The position numbers and the translations under genes were made by a program. The notes under the pieces are model-generated. The model was given only the letters and a program-made list of their open reading frames with translations, did no database searches and had not been told where the DNA came from. This document shows positions 36,834 through 48,107 of a stretch of DNA of 64,000 bases, one piece after another. Positions within the stretch are counted from its first letter, which is position 1. Every line of letters starts with the position of its first letter. Source of the stretch: Leucaena leucocephala (lineage: Eukaryota; Streptophyta; Magnoliopsida; Fabales; Fabaceae); the NCBI GenBank assembly GCA_037074615.1, contig CM073538.1, forward strand, positions 23,027,068 to 23,091,067. Direction: 5' to 3'.

Positions 36834-37908
36834 CTATTGCATAAGTAAGCTTCTAATAATGGCGGCTTGTGCAGTATCAGTTGTGGCCAAGAGCTCAGAT
36901 AAACGTTCACTAAGATCGTCCACTTCCCTGTGTAAGCTTCTTATGTGGTTACATGTCTCCTGCAACACCTTCGCTGCTGATACCTGCACTCTCACATTCA
37001 ACACCACACCAACATTAATATATAATAACCTAATTAATTAATTAATGATTTCATTTGAACCATACATATGACTTGTATAGTTTATTAATGGTATGCATTG
37101 AAATTGCTGCAGAAACTATATATGAGATCGATAATTAAGCAGGGAGGGCTTTCTAATTAAATTCATGATTTTTATATGCCTTATGCCTTATACGTGTATA
37201 GAGTCAGTTTCTCGAGATGATTAATTACTTTACAAACAATGTTTAGTTGAAGTGATTTTATATATGTTTATCAGCCTAAGGAACGACAGCCGTTTAGGGC
37301 AATTATAGGTATATAATTGAACTCAGAGCAATATATTGGTAATTTCAGTTGAAAAATAGATCTCCCAGTAATCAATGTTGGGAAGGCAAGATATAACAAG
37401 AAAGTCAGAAAAGAGAGAGTAGTAATATAATTAGATTAACTGATATAACATGTGAATGAAGTTCAAACATTATTCCAAGAAATTAAAAGATTCGTTTTGT
37501 GTTTTTTAATTGAATTTTTCAGAGAGGCGTTGAAGTTGAGGGCGTGGTGGGACTGATTAAGAATTTGCCGGGGTTTACATATAAAGGGCTAAGCTTTGTA
37601 AAGTTTGCATGAAAATGAGGAGATAAAGGAACAAAAAAGTGGTGTCACAAGTACCCATAACATAAGTAGAGAGATTTAATTTACAAAGTAGAGTATACTC
37701 CCAATTAAGCCGCCATGTTTAGTGGATCATAATCATTCATCTTAAAGAGGAAGAAGCAGACAAGTGCAGAAAGACATACCTTATCAGAACGGGCATCGCG
37801 AATCTCAGGAAGAAGCTGTTGCAACTTGGAAACAAGATCATTGATCTGATCGTCGGTGATGTTCCTGGAACCACTGGATTGTCTTGACCTCGATCTTCTG
37901 CTAGACAT
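36834..37908 (-). CDS. PRE: PRE/KIDARI-type atypical bHLH protein
   Basis: Two exons on the minus strand, 37908-37780 and 36983-36834, encode 92 residues. The protein starts MSSRRSRSRQSSGSRNITDD, then DLVSKLQQLLPEIRDARSDK, then VSAAKVLQETCNHIRSLHRE and ends IIRSLLMQ. This is the PACLOBUTRAZOL RESISTANCE group (PRE1-6, KIDARI, ILI1 in rice). These HLH proteins lack a basic DNA-binding region and promote growth in gibberellin, brassinosteroid and light responses by sequestering inhibitory bHLHs such as IBH1 or HFR1. The single intron after SDK is the family's position. A TATA box (TATATATAAC on the minus strand, 38010-38001) lies about 95 bases upstream. Length and all HLH core residues are normal. 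Confidence 0.95.
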
Positions 37909-37998
37909 CTTGCTTAACTACACGACTAGTCTCAAATAATATCTACCAGTTTGGTACTGATGAGAGTTAGCTAGCTAGTTAGAGAGAGGATGAGAAAC

Positions 37999-38011
37999 CA
38001 AGTTATATATA
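37999..38011 (-). promoter_or_regulatory. TATA box of the PRE gene
   Basis: CTATATATAACTT on the minus strand, about 95 bases before the ATG. It lies among GA-rich runs (38058-38140) that may be GAGA-type promoter elements. Confidence 0.55.
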
Positions 38012-38019
38012 GAGAGGAG

Positions 38020-38280
38020 AGTGAGAAGTTATTTGTCTGAGGTATTGAAGCAGGAGGGGGAGAGAGAGAGAGAATGCATGGAAGAAAGGAGAGGGGGTAG
38101 GGTATTTAAAGAGGGAGCTTAAGAGAGAGAGAGAAGAATCAGGGTTCTAGAGATACGCCATATACTGTCGTCTCTCTTTCAGCTTGGAGTTTGGGACTCT
38201 CCTCCTTCCATGGCTTACAATACTTGAATGAGAGAGAGTCAATTTGGGATACCTCTCTCTCTCTCTCTCTGAGCTTGTCA
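38020..38280. repeat. GA/CT-rich promoter-proximal tracts
   Basis: Several short GAGAGA runs (38061-38074, 38121-38135) and a CTCTCT run (38251-38271) lie upstream of the PRE gene. GA-rich tracts bind BPC/GAF factors in plants; binding here is inferred. Confidence 0.5.
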
Positions 38281-39997
38281 GTGTATACACGCAATACCAC
38301 TATTCTTTATTTGTCGTCGCCATGGTTAATATCTTTTACCACTATTCTTTTTTTTTTTATCTTTACAAATTTTGAGAGGGAGAGAGAGCGCATGGCTAAT
38401 TCACATTTTTGAGGTATAACCAAAGAGTTCCAAACCCCGTAGTAGTTTTTTTTATTATTATTTCATGAAGGGAGCTTGATGATTTCTAGAATTCATGACA
38501 TATATGGCTTTTATAAATATTTCTATAATTTTGTTTCAAATTATCGGTTTGTTAAAATATTACCTTACTTATTGGGAGACATGAGATAACCTTTTACACT
38601 TCAAGTCTCAACAAAAATTATATTATTATCAAATAAAAAAATTAATGATAATTGTACAATCTTTTAATATACAGTCTATCATTTTGAAATTCTACTGGTT
38701 TCGTTTTGAATTAATGATGATGTTAGATTTTTTTTACGCAGTATCTAAACTTCGATATTATACACTCACTGTTGGATTTCACATTTGAATCCAAAATTTT
38801 CGTATTTAAGCCGTCATAAGTTTTTCTATTGATAACAGCGCCAAGTATTTTCAAAGTATTTTGAAGGAGAGAAGTAGCATATATAAAACAGATAATTAAT
38901 ATTGATATTAATATGAATATTAATGATTAATATAGGTTATAAGAAAATAAAGTTCCTGCAGGAAAAGTGGTGAGGGGGTGAACACAGGAAGATTAGGGTA
39001 ACGTGATCGATAAAGTTGACCGGTCAAAGCAAACAAAAACTCCATGTTACGTTTTGTTATTGCTCCAACCAAGAACACACAGTGGCCCGCGTGGCATCTT
39101 CATCTTCAAGAAAACAAGACACGAGAAAATGTGGACTCGATTTTTTGCCCAAAAAAGAAAATAAAAGGAATATTAACATCTGATCCAAGTCACAGAACTA
39201 TTTAAACATCAATCAATCTATATTAATCAATTAATTGAAAACAGGGAAACATCTGGTTTGAGAGAGAACTGCTGATTATAAGTTTTGGCCTTTTAATGGC
39301 ATAATTAATTTGGGAGAGGAATCAATCTAAAAGGAGCAATGTGATTGGCATAAACCAGTGCCCACATGATTATTCATTGTCCTATGTTACATGCATACCT
39401 GTTCATGTAATCATGGTACACAAAATAGTATATACCTGTTCATGCTCTACTGTTATATTGTACGAACCAAAGTATATATATATATATATTCTTCATAAAT
39501 ATCTTTCCTATAACTAAATCTGACAACTTGGCATGTAAACACTTTTGTACGAGAGAGATCTAATTTTCACATTTTAATTTGTTTAATTATACGTAGGACA
39601 CTGTGAACCGACCACCCGTCTCAACATTAATTTAGTACGCACTGCGCCATTTTAACCTAGTATTGGTATTAAAAAAAACAAAAATGTACGTAGGTTAATT
39701 AAGAAATTAGTGTGACTCCTGGTGGATACATCAACTTGTGACAGTTGCATTAACCTTCCTATCAATTATATGTGCAAACTACTTGCAGTTTTATAGTTGA
39801 AGTCGAATATATACGAGCGTGATGAGTATAATTAATTTATAACATATCAAAGTATTAAATATTCGTTTCTTTAATTATTTCAATTGGCCATGATTACAAA
39901 AAACACAAAAGCAGTTTGGTACAAATTATTCTAGCTTACACAATTTTTTCCTCCATCTTGATTAGTTGTTAATTACATTATTAGGGCTTGAGCCATC
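38281..39997. other. intergenic DNA, no gene seen
   Basis: AT-rich distal upstream region of the PRE gene. A more complex block at 38990-39120 (including GTTGACCGGTCAAAG, which contains W-box TTGAC in both orientations) is a possible regulatory patch. No coding evidence. Confidence 0.45.
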
Positions 39998-40000
39998 TTA

Positions 40001-40377
40001 TGCGCCCCCTCTAATGTTCTCTAATGTCATTTGTAATATTTTTCAAATGTTTCGGTGTTTTTTCTTTTGATCATTAGATTTTACATAATGAGTGATGTCT
40101 AAGTATCATATGAGTATAGAATGGTGCAATTTTTATTTTTTTTGTATATTTTTTTAAAAAAAAAGCTACACAATTTTAGAGCATTTTTCTTTGAAAAACC
40201 ATAAAAAATTCAAAATTACATCATTTCATACCTATAAGATATTAAAATATCACTCATTTTATATATGATCTAATAAAAAGGTAAATTAAAATATCACTCA
40301 TTTTATATATGATATAATAAAAAAGTAAAAAAAAAAGAGAGGTTGGGACATTACAAAGGGCATTAGAGAGAGGCACA
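40001..40377. mobile_element. Harbinger-like MITE with TTA target duplication
   Basis: The left end is TGCGCCCCCTCTAATG and the inverted right end TGTGCCTCTCTCTAATGCCC. Both continue into matching arms (TTTGTAAT, then AATGAGTGAT). The element is bordered by TTA at 39998-40000 and 40378-40380. Length is 377 bp with no ORF. A 44-bp direct repeat (AAAATATCACTCATTTTATA) within the right arm at about 40241-40328 shows internal duplication. Confidence 0.85.
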
Positions 40378-40689
40378 TTAATTAGAAGCCTAGATCCTAT
40401 TATTAAATGGGATTATATGTCAATGGCCATGTAAACTAGCTTAACAAAAACAAGAGGGTATACTAGCTAGCCTGTCAAATATCATAGCAATCTTTCATCA
40501 GTTGTATGAATGTTGAACAAAAACAACCACTAGGTATATCTTATAATTACCAGAAAGATGTTCGTATTAATAAATTTTGTCTCTGTGTATTAAAAAATTC
40601 GCACAGCTGCTGTTTATAGTATGTGATCACATTACATTACAAAAAGTTTAATGCGTAAGGGAGAGTGTGTGTGTGAATATATATATATA

Positions 40690-40912
40690 CTCGGATATTT
40701 AATATAACAGTTAGTTAATTTTTTATGTAGATTAAAAAAATTAAATAAATCAGTTAATTATGACAAAATTTAATTCTTTAAAATGAATTTATATTATATA
40801 CTTATTGATCTATATAAATTAGTTAACTATTCCTTATATTAGTTATAATTAATAATTTTTTTAATTTATTTAAAAAAATTAATTAATTTTTATATTAAAT
40901 ATTGAGATAAAT
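40690..40912. mobile_element. Stowaway-like MITE, diverged
   Basis: Starts CTCGGATATTTAATATAACAGTT after TA and ends with TTTATATTAAATATTGAG before more TA-rich sequence. Internal TTAATTTTTTATGTAGATTA and its inverted counterpart match the family seen at 10886. The exact right boundary is blurred by AT microsatellite. Confidence 0.55.
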
Positions 40913-40939
40913 ATATAGATATATATATATATAGTGAAA

Positions 40940-42640
40940 GAGATATTGATTTGAAGGTGAGAGAGAAAGAGGTAGCACTGACTACTAATGAATGAGATTG
41001 GTCAGCAAGCATCTCGGGGGCACATGACCTTGGATCCAATGCTCATATGCCTCACGAGCCTCCCTCATTTATTGATTACCCTTTTTCAATCCTTCCAAAT
41101 ATAAAATTCATCCCAGCATATGCTCTCTGTCATGTACTTTTTCATCTATTTTATATCACACCTCTATTAATATTATCATCACAACTTTCCTTATCTTACC
41201 ATCAAACAGTATTCCTGGATGATCTCTAACGTATACTCTTTGAAGATATTATAGTTTCACTTAAGTCGGTGTTTCGTTGTCGTTCACGATTAATTGTTGC
41301 GTAGATATTAAGTTTGAGCTGATCGATAATAACTTGTTATCATCATTTCACGAAGATATATGTGGTTTCGTTATGATTTGAAATGCTTAAATATAATTAA
41401 TTCACTGTTGTGCGCGTGTGATTTTGAAAAGCACAATAAAAATTACAACTTTTTTTTGTGGGGTGTCTGTATGTGATCAGTCAAACGACAAGAGCCACCT
41501 CTCAAGTATCGTAATTCATGATGTCAACTGTAGATAATTGCACATCAATATCCATATACGAATCTAACTCCCATCATGAGCATCTCCAAGACAGATATAT
41601 CAGAGAAATCATAAAGATTTTCAAATGAGCTCAATAATCTATGGAGAAAGTTCAGGGTCTATTGCTAATTAAAAACACCACACGCGCACTTCATACAACA
41701 TTTTTTGATTATAATAATATAAAATTCTTAGCATTCCTGTAGGTTAGTTATATGAATCTTGTATATGATTTATCAACAATTAAATTTTTAGATAAATTAT
41801 TAATTAAAATATTATACTCAATAACTTAGTGTTTTTTTAATGTTGTAACACGATGATTGTTTACGGTTAACTACAGATGTATCTTAGTGGATTAATGCAT
41901 GCGTCCTTACCTTTTTACCCCGTATAGACATCAACAAATTTCTCAGTCAATATTATATATCTTTCTGGAGTAGTTTTCTTGCGATTATTTGTTAGGTTTA
42001 AATATAATAAAGACAGCATTATATATAACTTCGTACTAGATAGGTTAAGAAAACGCATAGGATGGTCAACGAGGAAGTGAAAGATAGAGCGACTGATAAT
42101 TAAGTTTTGGGCTGGGTGAGCGAAATTAATTTTTTTGGAGGCAGGCATCTTTATCTTCACTCCCTATGAGTTGGGGGAATAAAACAAATAATTAATTGTA
42201 ATATGATAAGGAGACAAAGGGCTGGAATTAAAACCCTTTTTAAGATTTCTAAAAAGGTTGTTCAAAAAAACGAAATAAACTCATCGATCGGTAGCCAAGA
42301 TACAAACAAAAGTTAATGACTTGTATGTATATATATATATTGTACTCGACGAGTTTCTAGGCTTGACTAAAGCCACTCACTTTAATTCTCATTTCTTTAT
42401 GCCCTTGCATGCAAATACCACTTAGGTTCTCGTAAAAGTTATCCCCAAACACAATGGGCGGCTCAATATAAATAGAAGCAGCAACTTTTGAATATACTGA
42501 TGGTTGAACTTGGGGTCCGGCCCTTCATAAGCCAAACTATTTTATTAGAAAATGAGAAAACTTCTTATTTATATAAAGAGATTAAATCAGTATTCAGTTC
42601 ATTAAGTGAACTGAGGGGCAAGTGGATATTCCTTAATAAA
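40940..42640. other. intergenic DNA, no gene seen
   Basis: Contains a promoter-like, higher-complexity patch at 40975-41130 and an ORF at 41047-41229 without domain similarity. A short perfect stem CAGTTCA ... TGAACTG is at about 42596-42614. Nothing I can call. Confidence 0.4.
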
Positions 42641-42649
42641 TGAGAAAGA

Positions 42650-42860
42650 TTATTCCACCTTTCTAAAATATCGTCGACTTGGTGCTATAAATGAGTCTAG
42701 CTCCCTTGCTTGCTCCTCGTTCCAGCCATTGAGTTATCAAGTTATCTCTCCCTGTCTTCTTTTTTTCTCTTTTGTATAGTACATCTGTGCCACTTCAAAG
42801 CGATGTATGTAAACCCAGATCCGGATTTCTGACATTAACAATGATATTAGTAAAAAAATT
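42650..42860 (+). promoter_or_regulatory. promoter-like patch with TATA box but no ORF
   Basis: CTATAAATGAG at about 42683 is followed by pyrimidine-rich, leader-like sequence (CTCCCTTGCTTGCTCCTCG) and a TCTTTTTTTCTC tract, as in plant core promoters. No reading frame of size follows within 600 bases. It could drive a non-coding RNA or be chance. Confidence 0.3.
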
Positions 42861-43513
42861 CCAAAGAACTTTCATTGAACCTGGCAGCTGGAGATTAATC
42901 TATAGACTAAAACATGCATGATATAAATATAGAGAGAGAAATGTTGGTGGTGAAAAGTTTAGCAGAAACTGTTATTGATAACTAGTTGATTTAAACTTCA
43001 GAATATTGATCATAAAAAAGGGAATTGAAGGAAGCAAGTTGCAGTTGATAAAATGCAAGTTGGGGGATAGGTATATTATGTTATTGGTTATTCCAAATCT
43101 GGGGATTCTGTAGATAGAGAGGAGTTTCAAGAGTTTGTTTACAAAATATTGGAATGACTCGCAGATGGAGACATTACAATCTTTTTTGTCAGAAGAGAGC
43201 ATCAACCTTATAGCCTTTTGGGCTAGTATAAAGTACATATTAATCTTGCAAGGATATGATTGCACCACGCCATCCAACTTTTCTTTGTCATCTCCCCTAT
43301 TTAATATAAAACTTAATTAATTAATTTTAATTAATTAATTAATTATAATAAATATAACATGATCTTCTCAAAATACCTATATATAACATTATATTATATA
43401 TAAATTTATAAGTTAGTTAAATTAATTTAGAAAAAAATACTCATTCGATCATTAATATATGACATATTTAACCAATTTGATTATATTAAGAAAATTAGTT
43501 GAATTAATTATTA

Positions 43514-43745
43514 CCTCAAGTCCTAATTATAAGAGTTAATTTATTTTTTTAATAGATTAAGGAAACTAAATAAATCAACTAATTATAATTAATACATTAG
43601 CTAGTTGAGTAATTTGAGTAGATTTAAAAATATGTCATATGAATTCATCTTTATAGGTTATATTTAGTTATAATTAATTTATTTATCTAGTTTTCTCAAT
43701 TTATCTAAAAAAATAATTATCTCTTATACTTATGATAGGATGGAG
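43514..43745. mobile_element. Stowaway-like MITE
   Basis: Starts CCTCAAGTCCTAATTATAAG and the inverted right end reads CTCCATCCTATCATAAGTATAAG; both are next to TA. Internal TTTTTTAATAGATTAAGGAAA and its inverted match are as in the other family copies. No ORF. A second similar left end (CTCATTCGATCATTAATATA, 43440) just outside suggests a neighbouring or nested insertion. Confidence 0.65.
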
Positions 43746-46680
43746 TAGTTAACATAGCATATTTTTTTTCTAAAACACTCTAATAATATTTATTAACTCT
43801 TTTTCTCAATCTCTTACTTGATTATTGTTAAAAAAGTATTAATAAAAGTAATGTATAAAATGTTGATAAATATGATAAAGATATATCTTATATTTAGGAT
43901 TAATATTAATTTTTTAATTATATCCTATATTAATGATAGGAGAAATAATAAATATTATATATAAAAAAAGTTAAACTTTATATTTAGAATTAAATTTAAC
44001 TCTCTAATTAATTTTTATATTATATATAAAAAAAGTTAAATTTAGTATATATCTCTAATTTTTATGATTCCAAAAACCTTGAAAAATAACGTTTTACATT
44101 ATACAATCATACATTATTATAAGACAAATTTTGAAGAGATAAAGAGTTAAAGATTGTATCTTTTTAGTCTTTCTCTTATAATTAATCTAGCACTTGAGTA
44201 TTTGATGAGACTTTGCTTATCTAACTCCTCCTTACTTTTAAGCGTGAACTTCATCTCTCTCTCCTTCTCTCTTCATTATTGATTGTATCTCTTAGCTCAT
44301 TCTGTCTTACAGAGTACCATTCTATTGAATTTAATTACATCATACACGAAAAGGTTTATGGAAAATAATTCACACATCTCTTATATCTTACCCCACACTT
44401 ACAATGTAAATATATATATATATATATATTCTATACATGCTCTTGCAAGATGTTGAAGAAATAAAATATTGTGATGTTAATTTATATTTTGATATTGTAT
44501 AAAATATGTAAAAGCTATTGCAAAGTAGAATGCATATGAGGCTTTGAAGGTTCCAATTGGATCTAGTTTTTCTTACATTTCAAACCTAAACTATTTTAGA
44601 TTCGAGGGATAGTATAATATATTTCTTGGCCGAAAAGAGGGGGAACTAGATGATAGCTACAAATAATAAGTATGCCTGGTCAAAAAAAAAGTATGGATTT
44701 TCTAAAAAAAAAAAACTTATTAGTTGTAAAAATAAGAACAGGGTATAGGAAAATCTTCTTCAATGTTTTTTGTAATTTTTTTTCTTTTTGTTTGTTAACA
44801 AAATTCACAAAAAAGCAATGTATATGGTCACTTTCTTTTTCATTTTTCTTTATTGCTGTCCTTTTACTTTTTTCTTTTCTTTTCTGACTAATCCATGTAC
44901 ACCTGTGAATTTGAATATAAGATCTTGGGGTTTGTGTTCTTGGAAAAGGCAACCGTTAATAGTGGCTGATAAATGATTGATATAATAAGACACAAAAATG
45001 AGAAAAAAGAAGAAGATGTCTTATCTCTCTATTTCTATAGGAAGTCGTGGGATTATAATTTCAGGAATCTACCCCTCTAATTAAAAAAAAAAAGTTAAAT
45101 AAAAGCAACATTATAAGGGGAGAGGCAAACTGCAAAAGCCAAGTAAGAACCACTGGTGGAAGAAGGAGACCCGGACGGAGAAACAAACTGCGTATCTGAA
45201 TAGTACGAATGTGTGGAGCCAGTCAATATGTGTAAATGTTGACTTTTCTAAAAACATGATCATATATAACTTGCCAATTACAAGAGAAAATATGGTGTGA
45301 TATGAGTACCACGCGTGTCTTTAGTAGTGTTTGATTCAATAAAGAGAAGAGACTTTAGAATTGTAATAATACCTTTACATCCCCCCAATTTGAAGGGAGG
45401 CATTGAAATTTTATCCTCCTCCCTATTTATTATAAAAAATTTTTACCCCTTTTATTTCTTAAAATTTAAATTTAAATTTATTTTTTTAATAAAATTACTT
45501 ACCACTTAAATTAACAATTATCTATTTAATTGTTTTATTGTCTATTATATTTTAGCTACATAGGAGAAATAAATACTTCTCTTCCTTATATTAGAGGGTT
45601 ATAAATAAAACTCAATATTTTATATTAATTTATAGTTTATCTAGTATCTTAAAATAAATTTTTAATAATATAACACTAGTATTTTTAATACAATTTAACA
45701 TTAAAATATTTTTTTAGTAATAACGACTACTCTAAATTTAGGATAGCAAGTGATGTTAAAAAAATATTTGTAGTTGATGCATAAAAATTATTGAAAGAAT
45801 ATTTTATGATACGGGATATTATTAAAAAATATTTTAAATTGTTAGATGAATTAAAAATTTATTTAGGAAGTTAATCACTATTGAAAAAATATTTTATGCC
45901 AGCTTGATGCATCTTAACCCATCTTTATTTTCAATTAAATGGACGGATCGAAATTTCGTTAAAATTTTCCCCCTTACCTCCTCATCCACCCAAACAAAAC
46001 CTAAATAGAAACACACTTTATGGGTTCTCTCTCTCTCTCTCTCACCAAAAGTTATTAGTGATAAAATATTTTTTTGTCGAGTGATGCAATCAATTAATGG
46101 TCTAATTTTTTGTGTTTGCCCTTTTCAATGAGTTAAAAAATACTGTACGTCATGGTACGTGCTTTTGCATGTGCTAGAGTCCTTTTTTTCTATTTAAATT
46201 TAAAACAAAATATTCAACTTTGATTTCTTTTGACTAGATGTTTAAAAATTTAAGTTCGTTTTTCTTGGTTCAAATTTTTAAAAAAATTGAGAAAAAGTCT
46301 TTCATTAATTTGATGAGAAGGAAGTAGGAATTATAGAAATTAAATTGTATTAAATTAAAATTTAAAGATTAAATTTTAATTTTAATTAAATTAAAATTAT
46401 AAAAATTAAGTTACATAATTTATATCCTGAATTATAAAATGCATGAAATGAATAATTTTCTCTACAAAAACCTTAATTCCTACATATCCTCAAAGCACAA
46501 TCCATCGAACCTTCTCTTTATTTGGGCGGACACAAAAAAGCATGCAAATACCCAATCTCAGCCTCCTCGATCCCAAGCTTACAACAAGTCTAGGGCTGAA
46601 AATGACAAAGTTTGGAAATTATTTTCATTTTTCTGTGAGTGATGACTTCTTATCACAGCAAAAATGACAAAAATCACAGA
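43746..46680. other. AT-rich intergenic DNA, no gene seen
   Basis: Low-complexity AT-rich DNA with a TA run (44409-44430) and a CT run (46027-46042). Segments at 43900-44045 repeat each other (TATATAAAAAAAGTTAAA occurs twice). Small ORFs at 44672-44976 are poly-T or poly-A products. No gene recognised. Confidence 0.45.
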
Positions 46681-46694
46681 TAATTTCTACCAGA

Positions 46695-46860
46695 ATTAAT
46701 ATATATAATAAAAAATCGACTCATATATTATAAAAATATAAATTTAATTTCTATTGCTATTATAATAACTTATTTAATATATAATCTCATAAATATCCTG
46801 TAAGTATTTTCTGAATATTAGGACTGTATTTTAATTTTAATGAGAGATCTGTATTAAATT
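46695..46860 (+). mobile_element. diverged relative of the repeat at 25.5 kb
   Basis: The order AATATAAATTTAATTTCTAT, TGCTATTATAATAACTTATT, CTCATAAATATCCTGTAAGT, CTGAATATTAGGACTGTATT parallels the 25.58-25.69 kb segment piece by piece, with many point changes. Dispersed repeat, possibly SINE-derived. Confidence 0.35.
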
Positions 46861-48088
46861 TATCTAAATTTTTTAATATTAAAAAAATACAAGCAAATTT
46901 AATCGATAAAGACAAAATCACAAGCAAAGGCAGTAAACTAACATTAAAAATAATTATACTTTGAAAAATTATTTTTTAAACGATCTCGATTAGCGATATT
47001 GTATAGTTTCTATTAAAAGAATTAATAGTATACTAATCACCTGCAAGCTTTTTTATTTTGTTTTTTATAACTCAGCATTCAATCTTTCATGTCTGTACCA
47101 TCACCATCTTCTCTGCCATTGATTTTGCCATCCTCTCCTTCATTGCAACATCAAACCCCCCCCCCCTTACTTTCGCATTACTATGTATTTTTAACAAAAT
47201 AACTATTTAATTAATTTAATTAATTATAATAACATTATTTTTTAAAAATATCTTTATATAATATTATATTATATATTAATTTATAAATTAATTTAAATTA
47301 AAAAAATGATAAATATTAAAGATAAAATGAATGAAATATTACATTTATAATTAAAATTAATTTTTTAATTAATTTATATATTTAGGATCACGTATCCTAC
47401 CTAAAACGCATCCTTGAGAAAAATTGTCAATTAGTCAATAGTCTTTTTTTATTATTTTACCCTTCTTTAATATCAATAATTATTTATTTGTTTATAATGA
47501 TTATGGGTTTTTAGGAAAGTAATTTCACAATACCCACTTTTTAGATATAATTGCCTTCAAAATTATGTAAAATGCTTTATATATATTGAAATATGGTACT
47601 TCTTAAAAACACTTTATAATATGAAAACGAGGGAGCATCAAAGTTATAATGGATATGTTTTGCTAAAAATAATAAAATATTAAAAATTAATTATTAAAAG
47701 ATTATAAATATTTGTGTAATTATATATATAAACAAATACATATTTACTGATTTTTATATGATAATATCATATAATGTAAATCATCAAATGTAATATTATA
47801 GAGGAGAGGAGAGCCACTTGAGTTGTTAAAAAATTATAAATTTTCAAATTGTTAGAATTATAAATTTCCGCCCATTCGATCTATTGCGAATTTGTCCGGA
47901 TCGACCCGAAACGATCAGATTCAATTGAATCATTCTCGGACAGCGCGGAGACTCGGAATCCGATAACCTCGTCCGGAAGGAAGCAAAGTAGCTTCGAGTC
48001 TTCAACCCTGCTGGCAAATATTTTCAAAACCCTAAAATACTCTCTTCCTCCATTCGAGTTTTACGTTTCCTAACGTTCCGAGAGTCCA
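46861..48088. other. intergenic DNA and MAG2 promoter
   Basis: AT-rich to about 47840. It then shifts to a GC-richer 5' flank (47860-48088) that contains a 14-bp palindrome GATTCAATTGAATC near 47917-47930 and must include the MAG2 promoter and leader. A ten-base C run lies at about 47158-47166. Confidence 0.5.
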
Positions 48089-48100
48089 ATGGCAGAATGA
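48089..48100 (+). promoter_or_regulatory. minimal upstream ORF in the MAG2 leader
   Basis: ATG GCA GAA TGA, a three-codon uORF 8 bases before the MAG2 ATG. Its stop overlaps a second out-of-frame ATG (48098, ATGA), which opens a roughly 50-codon frame running over the MAG2 start. If these lie in the transcript they should reduce initiation at 48108 and depend on reinitiation or leaky scanning. Confidence 0.5.
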
Positions 48101-48107
48101 AGAAGAC

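Noticed and set aside
41115..41140. GCTCTCTGTCATG resembling a miR156 star strand
   Set aside because: No matching TGACAGAAGA arm nearby, so no miR156 hairpin.
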